Assembly: GCF_023716565.1 (NCBI RefSeq)
Contig: NZ_CP071849.1
Location: forward strand, 1,302,001-1,366,000
DNA: 64,000 nt
Direction: 5' to 3'
Source of the DNA: Vibrio sp. SCSIO 43136
Lineage (GTDB): Bacteria; Pseudomonadota; Gammaproteobacteria; Enterobacterales; Vibrionaceae
Shown: positions 61,332 through 64,000 of the stretch, piece by piece
How positions within the stretch are numbered: the stretch's first letter is position 1
Layout of the letters: each line of letters begins with the position of its first letter
Translations under genes and position numbers: made by a program
Notes under the pieces: model-generated
Databases searched by the model: none
What the model was told of the DNA's origin: nothing
The model's input: only the letters and a program-made list of their open reading frames with translations

Positions 61332-61987
61332 ATCACCATTGCACCGCGATTGCCTTCCGAAAGAAAGTGAAGCGGGTTAACTTGAATATTCACTTCGATA
61401 AAATCATCTCGCTCAGATATCCGTGACAATCGACAATCTTGCTGAAACTCTCGAGTCTCCTCTAACGCCAAATGCACCCATTGTGATAAGTGCTCCTTAC
61501 TCGGACGAGTATCAAAAATTAGCTCCAAGAATTGCCCATTAACCATCGATAACTCCATGCCAAGCCACTCTAACGCCGCTGGGTTGGCATAATCTATCCG
61601 CCCTTCCTTATCAACCGTAATGATCATGTCGCTGATCGAATAGAGCAGCACTTGACTAAATAATTGCTGCTGATGTAGTGCATCATAGGTTTGATGAAAC
61701 TTTTTGCCAATCGGTCCAAATATACACTCTGGAGCGTGCTCTCGTACTGTTAACTCTCTCTGCCCTGATTCAGCACTGTCTAGCCATTCATCCAATGCGT
61801 TAAGGGGGCGAATCACGACTTGCGAGTATACGTAGACCAAAAAAATCAACTGCATGATGGCAAACACTAATACGCACACCTGTAAGCCAACTTGCCCGTG
61901 TGCCGCAACTAAAAGGATAAAGTTGGTTCCCCCCCATAATATTGCTAGCAATGGCATTAACTTAGTGGGTAACTTAACCGATGCCAT
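61316..61987 (-). CDS. Membrane-anchored PAS-domain protein without output domain
   Basis: 223 residues. Two hydrophobic helices at the N-terminus (LMPLLAILWGGTNFILLVAAHG and LQVCVLVFAIMQLIFLVYVY), a short linker, then one PAS domain (VLLYSISDMIITVDKEGRID, YANPAALEWLGMELSMVNGQ, FLELIFDTRPSKEHLSQWVH) to the end (GAMVIIRLL). There is no kinase, GGDEF or regulator domain, so it must act through a partner. It overlaps the upstream PAS gene by 14 bp and the two PAS domains look related. Confidence 0.72.
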   Translation of the reverse strand: MASVKLPTKLMPLLAILWGGTNFILLVAAHGQVGLQVCVLVFAIMQLIFLVYVYSQVVIRPLNALDEWLDSAESGQRELTVREHAPECIFGPIGKKFHQTYDALHQQQLFSQVLLYSISDMIITVDKEGRIDYANPAALEWLGMELSMVNGQFLELIFDTRPSKEHLSQWVHLALEETREFQQDCRLSRISERDDFIEVNIQVNPLHFLSEGNRGAMVIIRLL

Positions 61988-63377
61988 GGTTGAACTCCTC
62001 GTCAGCTTGTAAGCGAATAATTAAAATGATGGAGGATAATCCTTGCTCCCTTTGTTCCATGGCCTGTCCAATAAGCTCAACATCCACTTGGGTGGTTCGG
62101 TTAATGGAAAACAACTTACCTTTTGCCACCATTCGTTGGCCGGAGCGCTGGGTATGATTTACAACACGCTGAACAAAGTGTGACTCTCCAGAACCAATTA
62201 ACAGTTCATAAGGTTGACCAAGGATCTGTTGTTCAGTCAAACGCAGCCAGTTCAACGCGGCTGGATTGCCATAGGTCACTCGGCCTTGGCTATCCAAAGT
62301 GATGATCAGGTCTCCTATGGTATCGAGCAGTGACAAGGAAAACTGATGTTGCTCCTGAAACTCGTGGTACACCCGACGAAACGTTGCAAAAATATGCTCG
62401 AAATCCGTGGTGGGTTGCCCACAAAAATAGCGGTTGTCAAATGGATCACTGCCATTGTAATTTCTCATCGAATCAAGTAGATGTGTCATCGGTACTGCAA
62501 CCTTTTGATTCAAGCAGCGCCAGAATAAGAACATCAAAATAAGGTTCACGATGGCTACAGCGAGCGCTACTGTCATAGGGTGGGTATACCAAGTTCGTTC
62601 AGTAGGAAACGTCAGGGTGAAGCTCACTGGCTGCCTGATCCCTGCGTTGGTCCTGATGGCAAACTCGACGATATGGCTGTCATCAATACGGCGCTGCTCA
62701 GCAATATCAATAACCACACCCGAAGAGTAACTCACTCGACTTAAGTTGCTGGAAGCTTGAAAAAACTGTAAGCCGAACTCATGGCCAATGATTCGGCTGA
62801 CACTTTCGATCAACTCATCCGTCGCTTCACGAAACAAAGTGATAGTACCAATGGCTCGGCTTGGTGAGAGAGGATGGTAAACCACGTCAGTCAAGTAGAT
62901 AAGAACTTCATCTTCAACCACAATGATGCCACTATCTTTGACCATCATATGAGGTTTTCCAGTAATAGGTGTAAACAAGGTCGGCAGCTTGTTTAGTTCA
63001 CTGAGTGGTGAATTATTTCTCAAGTAACATATCTCACCTTTGTCATCGAGCAACATGGCAACGTCGACAGGCAAGGTTTTGCTATCCAATAGCACATCGA
63101 GTTTACGTTCGACCTGACTCCAGTTGCTCGACGTCAATGGAATTATTGTCAGCTGTTGCTCAAGGTAGTTTTTCGCTCGGTATAGCGGCGCAAATTGTTG
63201 CTCAATGGCGTTATAGCCTCGAACCTTTAAGTGCTCTACCCTGGTTTGAAGGTGCTGATGCTGGATCTGCCAAACCGCTAAACCTGAAATTCCCGACGCT
63301 AAAAAGACCAAACACAGCGTCAACATCAAAACACGCTGCTGGAGTGATTGCGCAAGGCTTGGACTACTCAACGCCAT
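61974..63377 (-). CDS. Membrane sensor protein: periplasmic domain plus PAS, no kinase
   Basis: 467 residues from the ATG at 63377, chosen for the strong GGAGG 8 nt upstream; the frame extends nine codons further. A helix at about 18-38 (LMLTLCLVFLASGISGLAVW), a periplasmic sensor region of about 225 residues, a second helix (MTVALAVAIVNLILMFLFWRC), then a cytoplasmic PAS domain (SLLDTIGDLIITLDSQGRVT, YGNPAALNWLRLTEQQILGQ). It ends soon after the PAS core (SSIILIIRLQADEEF). No histidine kinase follows. It overlaps the hybrid-kinase gene stop by 14 bp, so the three genes form one operon. Confidence 0.75.
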   Translation of the reverse strand: MALSSPSLAQSLQQRVLMLTLCLVFLASGISGLAVWQIQHQHLQTRVEHLKVRGYNAIEQQFAPLYRAKNYLEQQLTIIPLTSSNWSQVERKLDVLLDSKTLPVDVAMLLDDKGEICYLRNNSPLSELNKLPTLFTPITGKPHMMVKDSGIIVVEDEVLIYLTDVVYHPLSPSRAIGTITLFREATDELIESVSRIIGHEFGLQFFQASSNLSRVSYSSGVVIDIAEQRRIDDSHIVEFAIRTNAGIRQPVSFTLTFPTERTWYTHPMTVALAVAIVNLILMFLFWRCLNQKVAVPMTHLLDSMRNYNGSDPFDNRYFCGQPTTDFEHIFATFRRVYHEFQEQHQFSLSLLDTIGDLIITLDSQGRVTYGNPAALNWLRLTEQQILGQPYELLIGSGESHFVQRVVNHTQRSGQRMVAKGKLFSINRTTQVDVELIGQAMEQREQGLSSIILIIRLQADEEFNHGIG

Positions 63378-64000
63378 CACACGCCTCCACCCTAGCCAAC
63401 ACATAGACTTCTACCCCTTGACCTAAGAGTTCCATCGCCTCACAAAGCGTCAAGATTTGTCCATTTAATTGATCTAACTCAGTGGTTAATGCTCCCTGCT
63501 CGATCAATTTCGCTTGCTCGGCAATATCAGTTGCACCGAGGTAAAGTAGTGAGCCTTTAATACGATGTGCGGTGTCTTTTACGCCCTCCTCATCCCCGAG
63601 ACCGGCAAAACGTTTTAATTCAGCAATATCAGCATGATAGTTCTCGGTAAACGAACGTAAGATTTCCTCTGCAATCTCTTCATCACCACCGCACATCATC
63701 ACGATATGCTGCGAATCGAATCGGTAGTCGGCAGGCATAAGCGTGTTAATAGGCTCATCGACTGGAGTTTGTTGCTTTTTCTCCTCATCAACGCTCAATG
63801 ATGGCTCTGGGACTTCTAAAGCCTCCATCCACGAAAAATCAACCTCTTCATCCGCTTGAACTTCATCGAATGGTAAGGGAGCCAACTCTTCCAGAGTGTT
63901 GTCCTCTTCTATATCACGTTCTGTTTCACTCAGTTCAATTTTTGCAAGCTTTTGGGCGAGAACATCCATCGGGCATGGTTTGGCGATATAGTCATCAAAG
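63364..64000 (-). CDS. Hybrid sensor kinase or response regulator, C-terminal part (REC end + HPt), partial
   Basis: The frame is open to the window edge. Upstream of the in-frame ATG at 63969 the codons read FDDYIAKPCP, which is the end of a receiver domain (conserved Lys-Pro). An acidic linker follows, then an HPt domain: IVMMCGGDEEIAEEILRSF, then VKDTAHRIKGSLLYLGATDI with the phosphorylatable His in AHRIKGS. This is the tail of a BvgS/EvgS/ArcB-like phosphorelay protein that most likely starts beyond 64000. It is co-transcribed with the two kinase-less PAS sensors, which may feed it signals. Confidence 0.78.
   Translation of the reverse strand, partial: FDDYIAKPCPMDVLAQKLAKIELSETERDIEEDNTLEELAPLPFDEVQADEEVDFSWMEALEVPEPSLSVDEEKKQQTPVDEPINTLMPADYRFDSQHIVMMCGGDEEIAEEILRSFTENYHADIAELKRFAGLGDEEGVKDTAHRIKGSLLYLGATDIAEQAKLIEQGALTTELDQLNGQILTLCEAMELLGQGVEVYVLARVEACDGVE

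Overview
The window looks like a chromosomal segment of a Vibrio or close relative. Pointers are an IrgA/VctA-type catechol-siderophore receptor beside a VctPDGC-like ABC transporter, a VasX-like type VI secretion (T6SS) effector with TsiV2-like immunity proteins, and Fur-, FNR- and NsrR-like sites typical of gammaproteobacteria. Base composition is moderate and genes are tightly packed on both strands. No rRNA, tRNA or CRISPR array was seen.

Layout. 1-6.1 kb: 5' part of a family-5 solute-binding protein gene whose upstream region carries two LacI-type operators shared with a divergent orphan gene, then two outer-membrane barrel genes, a DMT exporter and a small membrane protein. 6.3-7.3 kb: an ASCH-domain/nucleotidyltransferase pair. 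7.4-10.2 kb: ferrous iron uptake (feoA, feoB, Cys-rich partner) behind an intricate promoter. 10.4-16.7 kb: YdjM-like membrane hydrolase, succinate-semialdehyde dehydrogenase, YegD chaperone, two GNAT enzymes, a secreted esterase. 16.8-23.5 kb: siderophore ABC operon, TonB receptor with a Fur box, and a LysR regulator. 23.7-27.8 kb: sugar ABC permeases followed by an ATPase gene split by a 1,248-bp ISAs1-family element with an intact 10-bp target duplication. 27.9-35 kb: NifW-like protein, two MATE/LysR modules in tandem, NnrS, an exported protein. 35.1-41.4 kb: a metal-uptake operon with two solute-binding proteins plus PepSY, DUF2271 and DUF4198 proteins behind a Fur box. 41.8-43.3 kb: CHASE4 diguanylate cyclase.

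The centre of interest is 43.5-53.6 kb. A 1,141-residue PAAR/VasX-like effector is followed by eight tandem paralogous membrane immunity genes on a repeat unit of about 0.81 kb. Every spacer between the immunity genes is a decayed copy of the 3' end of the effector gene, ending in a stop codon just at the Shine-Dalgarno of the next immunity gene. Immunity N-termini differ strongly, the central part is nearly invariant, and the C-termini fall into two classes that are shuffled among copies. Copy 5 joins a copy-1 front to a copy-4 type back. This reads as a record of repeated duplication or capture of an 'effector tail + immunity' module.

53.7-64 kb: a lipoprotein/helical protein pair, a fumarylacetoacetate hydrolase-family enzyme, sbcDC, an acyl-CoA thioesterase, two kinase-less PAS sensor proteins, and the C-terminal part of a hybrid sensor kinase (REC-HPt) running off the end.

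All family calls come from motifs and recalled family features, not from searches. Iron and other metal acquisition (Feo, siderophore, Znu-like operon) is the main shared theme of the housekeeping part.
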